Shown: piece after piece, positions 47,618-56,981 of the stretch
How the letters are laid out: every line of letters begins with the position of its first letter
Numbering within the stretch: the first letter of the stretch is position 1
Assembly: GCA_016713535.1 (NCBI GenBank)
Contig: JADJOY010000001.1
Location: 618,421-682,420 of the forward strand
Length of the DNA: 64,000 nt
Reading direction: 5' to 3'
DNA from: JADJOY01 sp016713535 [NCBI: Deltaproteobacteria bacterium]
GTDB taxonomy: Bacteria; JADJOY01
Translations under genes and position numbers: made by a program
The notes under the pieces: generated by a model
The model's database searches: none
What the model saw: the letters and a program-made list of their open reading frames with translations, nothing else
Told to the model about the DNA's origin: nothing

Positions 47618-48389
47618 GAGTCGAGGCCTGTTCCGCCTGCAGTTCCGCGGGCGGCGGTGGCGTCGACGGCGATCGGTTGAGCGTGAGGTCGTAGGTCACC
47701 GTGGCGCCGTAGCGCTCGGGCTCTTGCTCGTCGTGGCGGGTCTTGTCGAAGACCAGCACGCGGGTGCCGAGCTTGAACGCCTCGGTGAGGTCGTGGGTCA
47801 CCATGAGCACCGTCATCGGGTGCTCGCTCCACGGCCTGAGCACCAGCGCGTGGATCGACGCGCGCGTGCCCGGATCGAGGGCGCCGAACGGCTCGTCGAG
47901 GAGCAGCACGCGCGGCTTCTTGATCAGGGTCTGCGCGATCGAGAGGCGCTGCTGCATGCCGCCCGACAGGGCGTCCGGGTAGCGCTCGCGGTCGCCGTCG
48001 AGGCCGACCGCCTCCAGGTAGTGGCGCGCCTCGTCGATCGCGCGCCGCCGCGCCGCTCCGAACAGCCGCCCGAGGAGCGGCGAGCGCTCGATCTCGAGGC
48101 CGAGGATCACGTTGCCGAGCACCGTCAGGTGCGGAAACACCGAGTAGCGCTGGAACACCACGCCCCGATCCGGGCCGGGCTCGGGCGGCAGCGGGTCGCC
48201 GTCGAGGAGGATGGTGCCGCGGGTGGGGCGCTCCTGGCCGAGGACCAGCCGCAGGAAGGTGGACTTGCCGCACCCCGACGCACCCGCGATCGACACGAAC
48301 GAGCGCGACTCGATCTCGAGGTTGATGCGCTCGAGGACCACCTTGTCCCCGTAGCTCTGCCACAGCCTGCGCACCGAGAGGTGGCTCAT
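47337..48389 (-). CDS. ABC transporter ATPase of the urea-carboxylase region, repeat-encoded tail
   Basis: 350 residues; the first ~255 are a complete NitT/TauT-type ATPase. Walker A GASGCGKSTF, Q-loop VVFQRYSVFP, signature LSGGMQQRLSIAQ, Walker B RVLLLDEPFGALDP and H-loop VTHDL are all present. The conserved part ends near YDLTLNRSPSTPPPPAE. From about residue 258 the frame runs into the tandem repeats and stops only at 47337, adding ~93 Arg/Pro-rich residues. It energises import with the permease, whose gene overlaps it by four bases. The binding protein is encoded divergently at 50.7 kb. Confidence 0.85.
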   Translation of the reverse strand: MSHLSVRRLWQSYGDKVVLERINLEIESRSFVSIAGASGCGKSTFLRLVLGQERPTRGTILLDGDPLPPEPGPDRGVVFQRYSVFPHLTVLGNVILGLEIERSPLLGRLFGAARRRAIDEARHYLEAVGLDGDRERYPDALSGGMQQRLSIAQTLIKKPRVLLLDEPFGALDPGTRASIHALVLRPWSEHPMTVLMVTHDLTEAFKLGTRVLVFDKTRHDEQEPERYGATVTYDLTLNRSPSTPPPPAELQAEQASTRSGPRCPPADAPRTLGGAHGEPAHPARRRPTDASTAVEPRAVRDQFVGAGPAPARRCAGHVRRRPRRAGAPRPTSTHGPRRPPWNRGRYGTNS

Positions 48390-49216
48390 CGGCGCGCCTC
48401 CTCGCGCGCCCACGGGAACGCCGCGCGCCGCAGCCACTTGAGGCCCGAGTCGAACGCGAACGCGAGCAGCGTGATCCACAGGACGTAGGGCAGGATCACG
48501 TCCATCGACAGGTAGCGACGCACCAGGAAGATCCGGTAGCCGAGCCCGCTGGTGGCCGAGATGGCCTCGGCGGAGATCAGGAACAGCCAGGCCGGGCCGA
48601 GCGAGAGCCGGAGCGCGTCGATCAGGCGAGGGAGGATCTGCGGGAGCACCATGCGCAGCGCCACCTGCCAGCTCGAAGCGCCGAGCGTCTGGGCCTTGAT
48701 CCACTGCTCCTCGGGAAGCTCGCCGACGCGCTGTGACAGGTCGCGGATGATGAACGGCACGACGCCCACCACGATCAGCACCACCTTCGCGACCTCGCCG
48801 ACGCCGAACACGATGAACAGGATCGGCAGGATCGCGAGCGCCGGGATCATCGAGAACGCCGCCACCAGCGACGCGAGCAGCGCCCGCAGGTAGGGCAGCA
48901 TCCCGATCGCGACTCCCACCACCAGGCCGACGCCGGTCGCGATCCCGAGCCCGGCGCCCATGCGGACCAGGCTCGCGCGGCTGTCCTCCCAGAACAGGTA
49001 GTCGCCCGAGCGCGCGTCACGCTCGAACGCGAGCGTCGCGAAGCTCTGCGCCATGGTCGCCGCGGCCGGCATCAGCTTGTCCTCGGGGTTTCGCGCCAGG
49101 CGCGCGTGCGAGCCGAGCGCGTAGGCCACGACGATCGCCACGAACGGCAGCAGCGCGAGGAGCGAGCCGCGGCCCGCGGGTCTGCGATTGATCCACCGGA
49201 AGCGGTACGAGGTCAT
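48386..49216 (-). CDS. ABC transporter permease of the urea-carboxylase region
   Basis: 276-residue BPD-type inner-membrane permease with about six helices (LLALLPFVAIVVAYALG; LGIATGVGLVVGVAIGML; ALAILPILFIVFGVGEVAKV; VVLIVVGVVPFIIRDL). The EAA-type cytoplasmic loop is EQWIKAQTLGASSWQVALRM followed by VLPQILPRLIDALRL. ATG 49216 is the natural start. The stop overlaps the ATPase start. With the ATPase and the divergently encoded binding protein it makes a three-part importer of the NitT/TauT class. Confidence 0.88.
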   Translation of the reverse strand: MTSYRFRWINRRPAGRGSLLALLPFVAIVVAYALGSHARLARNPEDKLMPAAATMAQSFATLAFERDARSGDYLFWEDSRASLVRMGAGLGIATGVGLVVGVAIGMLPYLRALLASLVAAFSMIPALAILPILFIVFGVGEVAKVVLIVVGVVPFIIRDLSQRVGELPEEQWIKAQTLGASSWQVALRMVLPQILPRLIDALRLSLGPAWLFLISAEAISATSGLGYRIFLVRRYLSMDVILPYVLWITLLAFAFDSGLKWLRRAAFPWAREEARR

Positions 49217-49687
49217 GAAGGTCCCGAGCAAACCGTGAGCACGATCGAGTGGTCCCGAGGCACCGAGCTCGCCGCAAATCGGTCCGCTGGGACCGCCCGG
49301 GAGCGCGCCGGCCACGTGAAGCGCCGACGCCGCGCGATCGTGCAAGAAGCGTGCGTCGAGCCGGCTCCAAGATTTAGGCGCCGGTGCCGAAACATGAGGC
49401 AGCGCGCCCCCTGTGAATTCGCCACGCCGCTTCGTGCGGTGACCGAAGAACAGGCAGGAAACGAGCGCCGCGTGGCTCGTTTCGCGCGCGAGGCTCGAGT
49501 TCGAGACGCGCTGCATCAGGACGGCACGTCGGTTGCGAAGGGCTGCGCGCGTTCTTCGGCGCGTGTGAACGGCGCGAGCGCAGCACGTCGAAGACGACGA
49601 CCACAACCGGCGACCGACCAGACAACTGCTTCGATCGGGTGCGATCACCACCAGGCGACGAGCCGGTCGAGCGAAAGGAGATCGACA
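49217..49687. other. Divergent regulatory region of the nitrogen cluster
   Basis: 471 bases between divergent transport genes. No gene is convincing. GGTCCCGAG (49251-49259) and GGGACC...GCCCGGGAG (49289-49303) resemble fragments of guanidine-I (ykkC) riboswitches, but the upstream conserved parts are not recognisable. GGTCCC can pair with GGGACC. No sigma-54 site or good -35/-10 pair is seen. AAAGGAGATCG at 49674-49684 is the ribosome site of the next gene. Confidence 0.35.
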
Positions 49688-50542
49688 GTGCTGGATCAAG
49701 ACGAGGGCCTCCGCTTCACCACCACTCCTCTCCGTCGACGGGGGCTCGCACGGGCGACCGCGACCGGGCTGACCACGCTCGCCGCCAGCCTCGTCCTCTT
49801 CAGCACGGGCGCGCGTGCCGAGGAGCCGGCCGCAGCGACCACCGAAGCGGCACCGGCCGAGGCCGCCGCGCCCGCCGAGGACACGGGGCCGCAGTTTCCC
49901 GGCAAGTTCGCCGGCAACGTGGCGCTGATCTCGGACTACGTGTTCCGCGGCGTGTCGCAGACGCAAGAAGAGCCGGCGCTCCAGGGCGGAATCGACTGGA
50001 GCCACGAGTCGGGTGCCTACTTCGGCACCTGGGGCTCGAACGTCAAGTTCCCCGGCGACAACAGCTATCTCGAGCAGGACATCTACGGTGGCTGGGCGAC
50101 GACGGTCGGTGACCTGTCGATCAACCTGGGCGCGATCTTCTTCTGGTACCCGAACGCCGAGACCGCGCTCAACTACTGGGAGTTCCCGGTGAAGCTCGGC
50201 TACACGATGGACGCCGTGACGCTCTCGGCCGGCATCCTCTATTCGCCCGACTACTTCGGCTTCGCGGGCAACGCGATGTACGCGAACCTCGGTGTGGCCT
50301 ACGCCATGCCGCTGCCCGACGAGTCGCCGGTCGGCGTCACCCTCGACGCCGGTGTCGGCTTCACGGTGGCCGAGGACGACGTCATCACCGACGGCACCTA
50401 CGTCGACTGGGGCGTGGGCGCGAAGATCTCCGCCAAGGGCACCTGGACGAACCTCGCCGTGACGCTGCGCTACACGGACACGGACATCCACGGCGACGAC
50501 TCCGACGCCCGCTTCGTCTACGGCGTGGCCTACGCGTTCTGA
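49688..50542 (+). CDS. TorF-family putative outer-membrane porin
   Basis: 284 residues from GTG 49688, chosen for the AAAGGAG seven bases upstream. Signal peptide ends STGARAEEP, followed by an Ala/Glu/Pro linker. The barrel has the family signature VALISDYVFRGVSQTQEEPA and LQGGIDWSHESGAYFGTWGS, later NLAVTLRYTDTDIHGDDSDA, and ends FVYGVAYAF with a terminal Phe. Such porins often accompany urea-carboxylase-type uptake genes. It likely admits the cluster's substrate through the outer membrane to the binding protein encoded next. Confidence 0.85.
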   Translation: MLDQDEGLRFTTTPLRRRGLARATATGLTTLAASLVLFSTGARAEEPAAATTEAAPAEAAAPAEDTGPQFPGKFAGNVALISDYVFRGVSQTQEEPALQGGIDWSHESGAYFGTWGSNVKFPGDNSYLEQDIYGGWATTVGDLSINLGAIFFWYPNAETALNYWEFPVKLGYTMDAVTLSAGILYSPDYFGFAGNAMYANLGVAYAMPLPDESPVGVTLDAGVGFTVAEDDVITDGTYVDWGVGAKISAKGTWTNLAVTLRYTDTDIHGDDSDARFVYGVAYAF

Positions 50543-50549
50543 TTCCCGA

Positions 50550-50588
50550 GCCGGGGACCCACATCGGCTGCCGGTGTGGGTCCCCGGC
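50550..50588 (+). terminator. Strong stem-loop between porin and binding-protein genes
   Basis: GCCGGGGACCCACA (50550-50563) pairs perfectly with TGTGGGTCCCCGGC (50575-50588), a 14-bp stem starting eight bases after the porin stop. There is no T tract. It may terminate, or set mRNA ends so that porin and binding protein are made in different amounts. Confidence 0.65.
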
Positions 50589-50676
50589 GCGCTCTCACGC
50601 CCGACATTCCCTCCACCCGACCTCGCCGGCTCACCGCCCGGCTTCGTCCCGCGACCGACTCGCCCAAGGAGACGCC

Positions 50677-51743
50677 ATGCACCGCCGATGGAACCGCGTC
50701 CTTCTCACGCTGCTCGCCTTGGTCCTCGTCGTCCCGAATCCGGCTCACGCGGAGGCGAAGAAGAAGTTCAAGATCGCCTGGTCGATCTACGTGGGCTGGA
50801 TGCCGTGGGGCTACGCCGGCGACGCCGGGGTCCTCGCGAAGTGGGCGAAGAAGGAGGGCATCGAGATCGACGTCGTGCAGATCAACGACTACGTCGAGTC
50901 GATCAACCTCTACACCGGCGGCGAGTACGACGGTTGCAGCATGACCAACATGGACGCGCTCACCATCCCCGCCGCCGGTGGCGTGGACTCGACCGCGCTG
51001 ATCGTGGGCGACTTCTCGAACGGCAACGACGGCGTGATCCTCAAGGGCAAGACCAAGCTCGAGGAGATCAAGGGCCAGAAGGTGAACCTCGTCGAGCTCT
51101 CGGTGTCGCACTACCTGCTGGCCCGCGGGCTCGCGAGCATCGGGCTCACCGAGAAGGACATCTCGGTGGTGAACACCTCGGACGCGGACATCGTCGGCGT
51201 GTTCGGCAGCGCCGACGTCACGTCGGTGGTGACCTGGAACCCGCAGCTCTCCGAGATCAAGAAGATGCCGAACGCCCACGAGGTCTTCGACTCGAGCAAG
51301 ATCCCCGGCGAGATCATCGACCTGATGGTGGTGAACACCAAGACGCTCGCCGACAACCCCGCGTTCGGCCGCGCGCTGACCGGCGCCTGGTACGAGATCA
51401 TGGGCGCGCATGTCGGGGACGGAGACGCCACCAGGCGGCGCGCGCGCAGATGGCGAAGGCCTCGGGGACCGACCTCGCCGGCTTCGAGGGCCAGCTCGCG
51501 ACCACCCGGATGTTCTACAAGGCGGCCGACGCTCGCCAGTTCACGACCAGTCCGGCGCTGGTCAAGACCATGGACGAGGTCCGCAAGTTCAGCTTCGCGC
51601 ACGGTCTGCTCGGCAGCGGCGCCGCGTCGGCGGACGCGGTCGGCATCTCGTTCCCGGGCGGCAAGACGCTGGGAAACGCCGCCAACCTCAAGCTGCGCTT
51701 CGACGACGCCTACATGGCGATGGCGGCCGAAGGGAAGCTCTGA
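50677..51743 (+). CDS. ABC transporter substrate-binding protein, urea-carboxylase region, one frameshift
   Basis: About 355 residues repaired. ATG 50677 follows AAGGAGACGCC; Sec signal VLVVPNPAHAEAKKK. Mature start KIAWSIYVGWMPWGYAGDAG is the hallmark of binding proteins in urea-carboxylase regions (NMT1/TauA-like). INLYTGGEYDGCSMTNMDAL and ADIVGVFGSADVTSVVTWNP follow. The frame breaks near 51425 and resumes AQMAKASGTDLAGFEGQLAT to a C-terminus ending YMAMAAEGKL at 51743. It delivers substrate to the divergently encoded permease/ATPase. Confidence 0.86.
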
Positions 51744-51809
51744 GCGCGCGGCCCATCGGCAGCGCGCCTGGACTCGAACCGTGTCGACGACGGCCCACCC
51801 ACGGCGCGC

Positions 51810-52610
51810 GTGACCACGCGCGCGCAGGCCGCCTCCGCGGCGGCGGGCGTGCTGGCCAAGCCCACCATCCCCGCCAGCACGGCGGCCGGGCTGCCCGACG
51901 ACGTCCCGCTCGCGCAGCTCGTGTGGGACGAGATCCTCGGCCCCGGCGACTACGCGGCACGGGTGCTCTCGCGAGGGAGCCGACTGCGTCTCGAGAACCT
52001 CGAGGGCGACGGCTGCATCCAGCTCCTCGCCTTCAACGCGGACCAGACCGCGGAGCGCCTCAACATCGCGGACACCGTCAAGGTGCAGTGGCAGGCGTAC
52101 CTGTCCGCGGGCGCGCTCCTGCTCTCGGACATGGGGCGGGTGCTGCTCACCTTCGAGACCGACACCTGCGGCCACCACGACACCTTCTGCGGCGCCTCCA
52201 GCCAGCGTCGCAACGGCCCCAAATACGGCAGCGGCGCCAACCACGGTCCGTACCCGAATGCGCGCGATCGCTTCGCGCTGGCGCTCGCCAAGCACGGCCT
52301 CGGCAAGCGCGACATCGGCGGCAACGTCAACCTCTTCAAGGGTGTGCGGGTCGAGGGTGATGGTGCCCTGACCTTCCTCGAGTCGAGCTCGGCCCCGGGC
52401 GACGTCGTGGTGCTGCGCGCCGAGATGAACGTGCTGGTGGTCCTCGCCAACACCCCGCACGTGCTCGATCCCCGGTCCTCGTACGTGGCGACGCCGGTGC
52501 GCCTCTGCGCGTGGCGCGGCCCGGTCACCGCCGCCGACGACCCCATCCGGACCTCGACCCCGGAGCGGCAGCGAGCCTTCGAGAACGTCGAGGACCACTA
52601 CGCTCGGTGA
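51810..52610 (+). CDS. Urea-carboxylase-associated DUF1989 protein 1 (UAAP1 type)
   Basis: 266 residues from GTG 51810. DUF1989 landmarks: RLRLENLEGDGCIQLLAFNA, FETDTCGHHDTFCGASS and the GKRDIGGNVNLFKGV motif. In guanidine-degrading bacteria two such proteins form a carboxyguanidine deiminase (CgdA/CgdB) acting between a guanidine carboxylase and allophanate hydrolase. In older annotation they are urea amidolyase-associated proteins. The second partner starts 46 bases later, in the expected order. The Cys/His cluster in DTCGHHDTFC is a probable metal or active site. Confidence 0.86.
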   Translation: MTTRAQAASAAAGVLAKPTIPASTAAGLPDDVPLAQLVWDEILGPGDYAARVLSRGSRLRLENLEGDGCIQLLAFNADQTAERLNIADTVKVQWQAYLSAGALLLSDMGRVLLTFETDTCGHHDTFCGASSQRRNGPKYGSGANHGPYPNARDRFALALAKHGLGKRDIGGNVNLFKGVRVEGDGALTFLESSSAPGDVVVLRAEMNVLVVLANTPHVLDPRSSYVATPVRLCAWRGPVTAADDPIRTSTPERQRAFENVEDHYAR

Positions 52611-52655
52611 CGCGTCGGGGCTCGGCGCCCACATCCGCACGATCCAGGAGCACCC

Positions 52656-53309
52656 GTGACGACGCCCGCCCCGAGCCCCGCCGATCCGATCCCCGACCTC
52701 GCCGGTGTCGTGCTCCACGACGAGGTGGTGGCGGCGCGCGCGCCGTGGTCGCGGGTGATCGAGCGCGATCAGGTGCTGCGCATCGTCGACCTCGAGGGCA
52801 ACCAGGCCGTCGACTGCATCCTCTACGACGCCCACGACCCGACCGAGCGCTACAGCGCCGCCGAGACGATCGTCGAGCAACGCAACATCTTCCTCGGCGT
52901 CGGCACCCAGCTCCTCTCCGACGAGGGCCGCGTGATGATGACCGTGGTGGCCGACACCTGCGGCCTCCACGACACCTCGGGCGGCGCGTGTAGCTGCGAG
53001 TCGAACACGCTGCGCTACGGCCACCACACCAAGCATCAGCACGCCTGCGTCGAGAACTTCCTGCAATCGCACGCCGCGCGCGGCATGGGCAAGCGCGACA
53101 TGGTGAGCAACATCAACTGGTTCATGAACGTGCCGGTCGAGGCGGACGGGTCGCTCGGCATCGTGGACGGCCTCTCGGCGCCCGGTAAATACGTGGACCT
53201 GCGCGCCGAGCGCGACACGCTGGTGGTGGTGTCGAACTGCCCGCAGATCAACAACCCCTGCAACGCCTTCCACCCGACGCCGGTGCGGATGATCGTCTGG
53301 CGGCCTTGA
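52656..53309 (+). CDS. Urea-carboxylase-associated DUF1989 protein 2 (UAAP2 type)
   Basis: 217 residues from GTG 52656. Same fold as the preceding protein: VLRIVDLEGNQAVDCILYDA, VVADTCGLHDTSGGACSCES and GKRDMVSNINWFMNVPVEAD. Likely heterodimer partner of UAAP1 in carboxyguanidine deimination, or an accessory factor of urea carboxylation. The last four bases overlap the carboxylase start, indicating coupling. The length is typical of the UAAP2 family. Confidence 0.87.
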   Translation: MTTPAPSPADPIPDLAGVVLHDEVVAARAPWSRVIERDQVLRIVDLEGNQAVDCILYDAHDPTERYSAAETIVEQRNIFLGVGTQLLSDEGRVMMTVVADTCGLHDTSGGACSCESNTLRYGHHTKHQHACVENFLQSHAARGMGKRDMVSNINWFMNVPVEADGSLGIVDGLSAPGKYVDLRAERDTLVVVSNCPQINNPCNAFHPTPVRMIVWRP

Positions 53310-56300
53310 GCGCGATCCCCAAGGTATTGATCGCCAACCGTGGCGAGATCGCGTGCCGGATCGAGCGAACGCTCGAGCGGCTCGGGCTCGCGTCGGTGGC
53401 CGTTCACTCCGAGGCGGACGTCGACTCGCTGCACGTGCGCCGCGCCGGCGAGGCCGTGTGCATCGGCCCCGCGCCCGTCCACGAGAGCTACCTGCGGATC
53501 GACCGGATCGTGGCGGCGGCCACCAGCACCGGCGCCACGGTGGTCCACCCCGGCTACGGCCTCTTGAGCGAGAACGCGGCCTTCGCCGAGGCGTGCGAGG
53601 CCGCTGGCCTGCGCTTCGCCGGCCCGACGCCGGCACAGATCCACGCGTTCGGTCTCAAGCACGAGGCCCGCGCCCTCGCCGCTCGCGCCCAGGTGCCGGT
53701 CGTCCCGGGGACCGCGCTGCTGACGACGCTCGACGAGGCACGCCGCGCCGCGCGCGAGCTCGGTTACCCGGTGCTGCTCAAGGCCACCGCCGGCGGCGGC
53801 GGGATCGGCATGGCGCCGTGCCCGGACGAGGCCGCGCTCGGCGAGGCGTTCGAGCGCGTCGAGCGGCTGGCGCGCGATCACTTCGGCGCCGGCGGAGTGT
53901 TCCTCGAGCGCTGGGTGCCGCGGGCGCGCCACGTCGAGGTGCAGATCTTCGGCGACGGCCGCGGCAAGGTCGTGGCGGTCGGCGATCGCGACTGCTCGCT
54001 CCAGCGCCGCCGCCAGAAGGTCGTCGAGGAGGCGCCGGCGCCCTCGCTCTCTCCGGCGACGCGAGCGGCGATCCACGACGCCGCGGTCCGGCTCGCCGCG
54101 TCGGTGAGCTACCGCTCGGCGGGCACCGTCGAGTTCCTGGTCGACGCCGACTCCGAGTCCTTCTACTTCCTGGAGGTCAACGCGCGCCTCCAGGTGGAAC
54201 ACCCCGTGACCGAGGCGGTCACCGGCATCGACCTCGTCGAGTGGATGGTCGCGCTCGCCCTGGATCGCCCCGTCGATTTCGCCGCGCTCCCCGCTGAGCC
54301 GCGCGGCCACGCCATCGAGGTGCGCATCTACGCCGAGGACCCGGCGCGCGACTTCCAGCCCAGCCCGGGGACGATCACCCACGTCCGCTTCCCCGACGGC
54401 CCGCGGGTCGACGGCTGGATCGAGGACGGCACCGCGATCACGCCGTATTACGACCCGCTGCTCGCCAAGCTGGTCGTGAGCGGCGCCGACCGCGCGGCCG
54501 CGCTGGCGGCGCTCGCCGGCGCGCTCGCCGAGACCCGCGTCGACGGCATCGAGACCAACCTCGCGTACCTTTCGCAGGCGATCGCCAGCCCTGACTTCCA
54601 GGCCGCGCGCCCCGACACCGCGCTGCTGTCGCGCCTCGACTACCGCCCCGCGACCGTCGAGGTCGTGGCACCCGGCACGTTCTCGACTCTCCAGGACCAT
54701 CCCGGTCGCCTCGGCTACTGGGACGTCGGCGTTCCGCCGTCGGGCGCCATGGATCCGCTCGCGCTGCGCCTCGGCAACCGCGTGCTCGGCAACCGCGACG
54801 ACGCCACGGCGCTCGAGATCACCGCCACCGGCCCCACGCTGCGCTTCCGCCGCGCGGCGCTGGTGTGCGTGGCGGGCGCGGCGGTGAAGACCACGATCGA
54901 CGGCGCGCCGGTCCCGGGCTGGACGGCGATCGCGGTCGCCGCGGGCTCGACGCTCGCCATGGGAGCGGTCGGACCGCGCGGCCTGCGCAGCTACCTGTGC
55001 GTCCGCGGCGGGTTCGACGTGCCGCCGTACCTGGGCTCGCGCTCGACGTTCACGCTCGGCGGCTTCGGCGGCCACGGCGGGCGCCGCCTTCAGGCCGGCG
55101 ACGTCTTGCACCTCGGCGACCCGGACGACCCGGCGCTCGCGCCGGATGCGCCGCTCGACGACGCGAACGCAGCGCGCCTGGCACCCGACTACGCCCAGCG
55201 CTGGGACGTGGGCGTCCTCGACGGCCCCCACGGCGCGCCCGAGTTCTTCACCGACGGCGACATCGCCGAGCTCTACGCTCACGACTGGGAGGTGCACTTC
55301 CACTCGGATCGCACCGGCGTCAGGCTCATCGGTCCGCGGCCCGCGTGGGCGCGCGCCGACGGCGGCGAGGCCGGCCTTCATCCATCCAACATCCACGACA
55401 CCGCGTACGCGGTCGGATCGGTCGACTTCACTGGCGACATGCCGGTGATCCTCGGCCCCGACGGACCGAGCCTGGGTGGCTTCGTGTGCCCGGTGGTGGT
55501 GGCGCACGCGGAGCTCTGGAAGCTCGGTCAGCTCCGTCCCGGCGACACGCTGCGCTTCCACTCGCTGACACCCGAGGAGGCGAGCGCGCTCGACGGAGCG
55601 ATCGAGAGCACCATCGCCCGGCGCGCGTCCGAGCCGAGCCCGATCACGGCACTCGGCGCGCGCCCCCGCGCACGCCGCGCCCCGCCATCGTGCACGCGCG
55701 GAGCGCGAGCGACGATCGTCCGAGCGTCACGTATCGCGCCAGCGGAGATCGGCACCTGCTGGTCGAATATGGCCCGATGGTGCTCGACCTCGAGCTGCGG
55801 GCGCGGGTCGAGGTGCTGCGCCAGGCGCTCGAGGAGCGCCGCGCCGCGGACGAGCTGCCCGGGATCGTCGACCTCACCGCCGGTGTGCGCTCGCTGCAGA
55901 TCCACCACGACCCCGCGCGCCTGCCGCTCGCGACGCTGATCCGCGTCCTCGACGACCTCGAGGGCGAGTTGCCGTCGGTCGATCACCTCGAGCTGCCGAC
56001 CCGCACCGTGTGGATGCCGCTCTCGTGGGACGACCCGGCCACCCGCGAGGCGATCTCCCGCTACATGCGCGTGGTGCGCGACGACGCGCCGTGGTGCCCG
56101 AGCAACCTCGAGTTCATCCGCCGCGTGAACGGCCTGGGCTCGACCCTGGACGTGCGGCGCGTGGTGTTCGACGCGCGCTACCTGGTGCTCGGCCTCGGCG
56201 ACGTCTACCTCGGCGCGCCGGTCGCGACGCCGTACGATCCGCGTCACCGGCTAGTCACGACGAAATACAATCCCGCCCGTACCTGGACTCCCGAGAACGC

Positions 56301-56961
56301 GGTCGGCATCGGCGGCGCCTACCTCTGCATCTACGGGATGGAAGGCCCGGGCGGCTACCAGTTCGTGGGCCGCACCGTGCCGGTGTGGAACACCCACCGC
56401 GAGACCGCGCAGTTCGTCGCAGGCACGCCGTGGCTGCTGCGCTCCTTCGACCAGCTCGCCTTCTATCCCGTGGAGGCCGACGAGCTCCTCGAGCTCAGGC
56501 GGCAGGTGCGCGCGGGGACCCACGAGCTGCGCATCGAGCCGGGGCGCTTCTCGCTGCGCGAGTACCGCGCGTTCCTGGCGTCGATCGCCGGCGACGCGGC
56601 GGCGTTCAAGGCTCGCCAGCAAGCGGCCTTCGACGAGGAGCGGCAGCGCTGGCGCGAGAGCGGCGAGCTCGAGGCCGCGCGCCGCCACGCCGGCATCGTG
56701 GCGGCCGAGGCGCCCGCGGCGGAGGTGGAGGCGGGTGAGGGCTTCGAGGTGGTGTCGGCGCCGCTCGGCGCGCAGGTGTGGCGGATCGTGGTGGCGCCGG
56801 GTCAGCGCGTGCGCGGCGGCGACGAGCTCGCCGTGCTCGAGGCGATGAAGACCGAGACCCGCGTGGTCGCGCCGTGCGACGGCCGTGTCGATCGGGTGCT
56901 CTGCAGCGAGCGCCAGATCGTCTCGCCCGGAGCACCGCTCTTCGTCGTCGAGGCGAGCTGA
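53306..56961 (+). CDS. Urea/guanidine carboxylase (biotin-dependent), one frameshift
   Basis: About 1,218 residues repaired. Biotin carboxylase domain (1-450): IPKVLIANRGEIACRIERTL, ATP loop KATAGGGGIGMAPC, DCSLQRRRQKVVEEAPAP, EVNARLQVEHPVTEAVTG. Carboxyltransferase halves follow: KipA/AHS2-like (WDVGVPPSGAMDPLALRLGN) then KipI/AHS1-like (RYMRVVRDDAPWCPSNLEFI). The C-terminal biotinyl domain has LEAMKTETRV. The frame changes near 55675 in a GC-rich run between the two transferase domains. It carboxylates urea to allophanate or guanidine to carboxyguanidine; I cannot decide which from sequence alone. Allophanate hydrolase follows 20 bases later. Confidence 0.9.
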
Positions 56962-56981
56962 GCCGCGCGCTCGCTTCCGTC

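Noticed and set aside
46793-47680. Long open frames (295 aa and others, both strands) across 46.8-47.7 kb
   Set aside because: They are products of the GC-rich tandem array: unit length is 133-140 bases and not a multiple of three, so the same DNA is read in rotating frames. No family resemblance and no ribosome site. Only the ATPase tail is genuinely linked to a gene.
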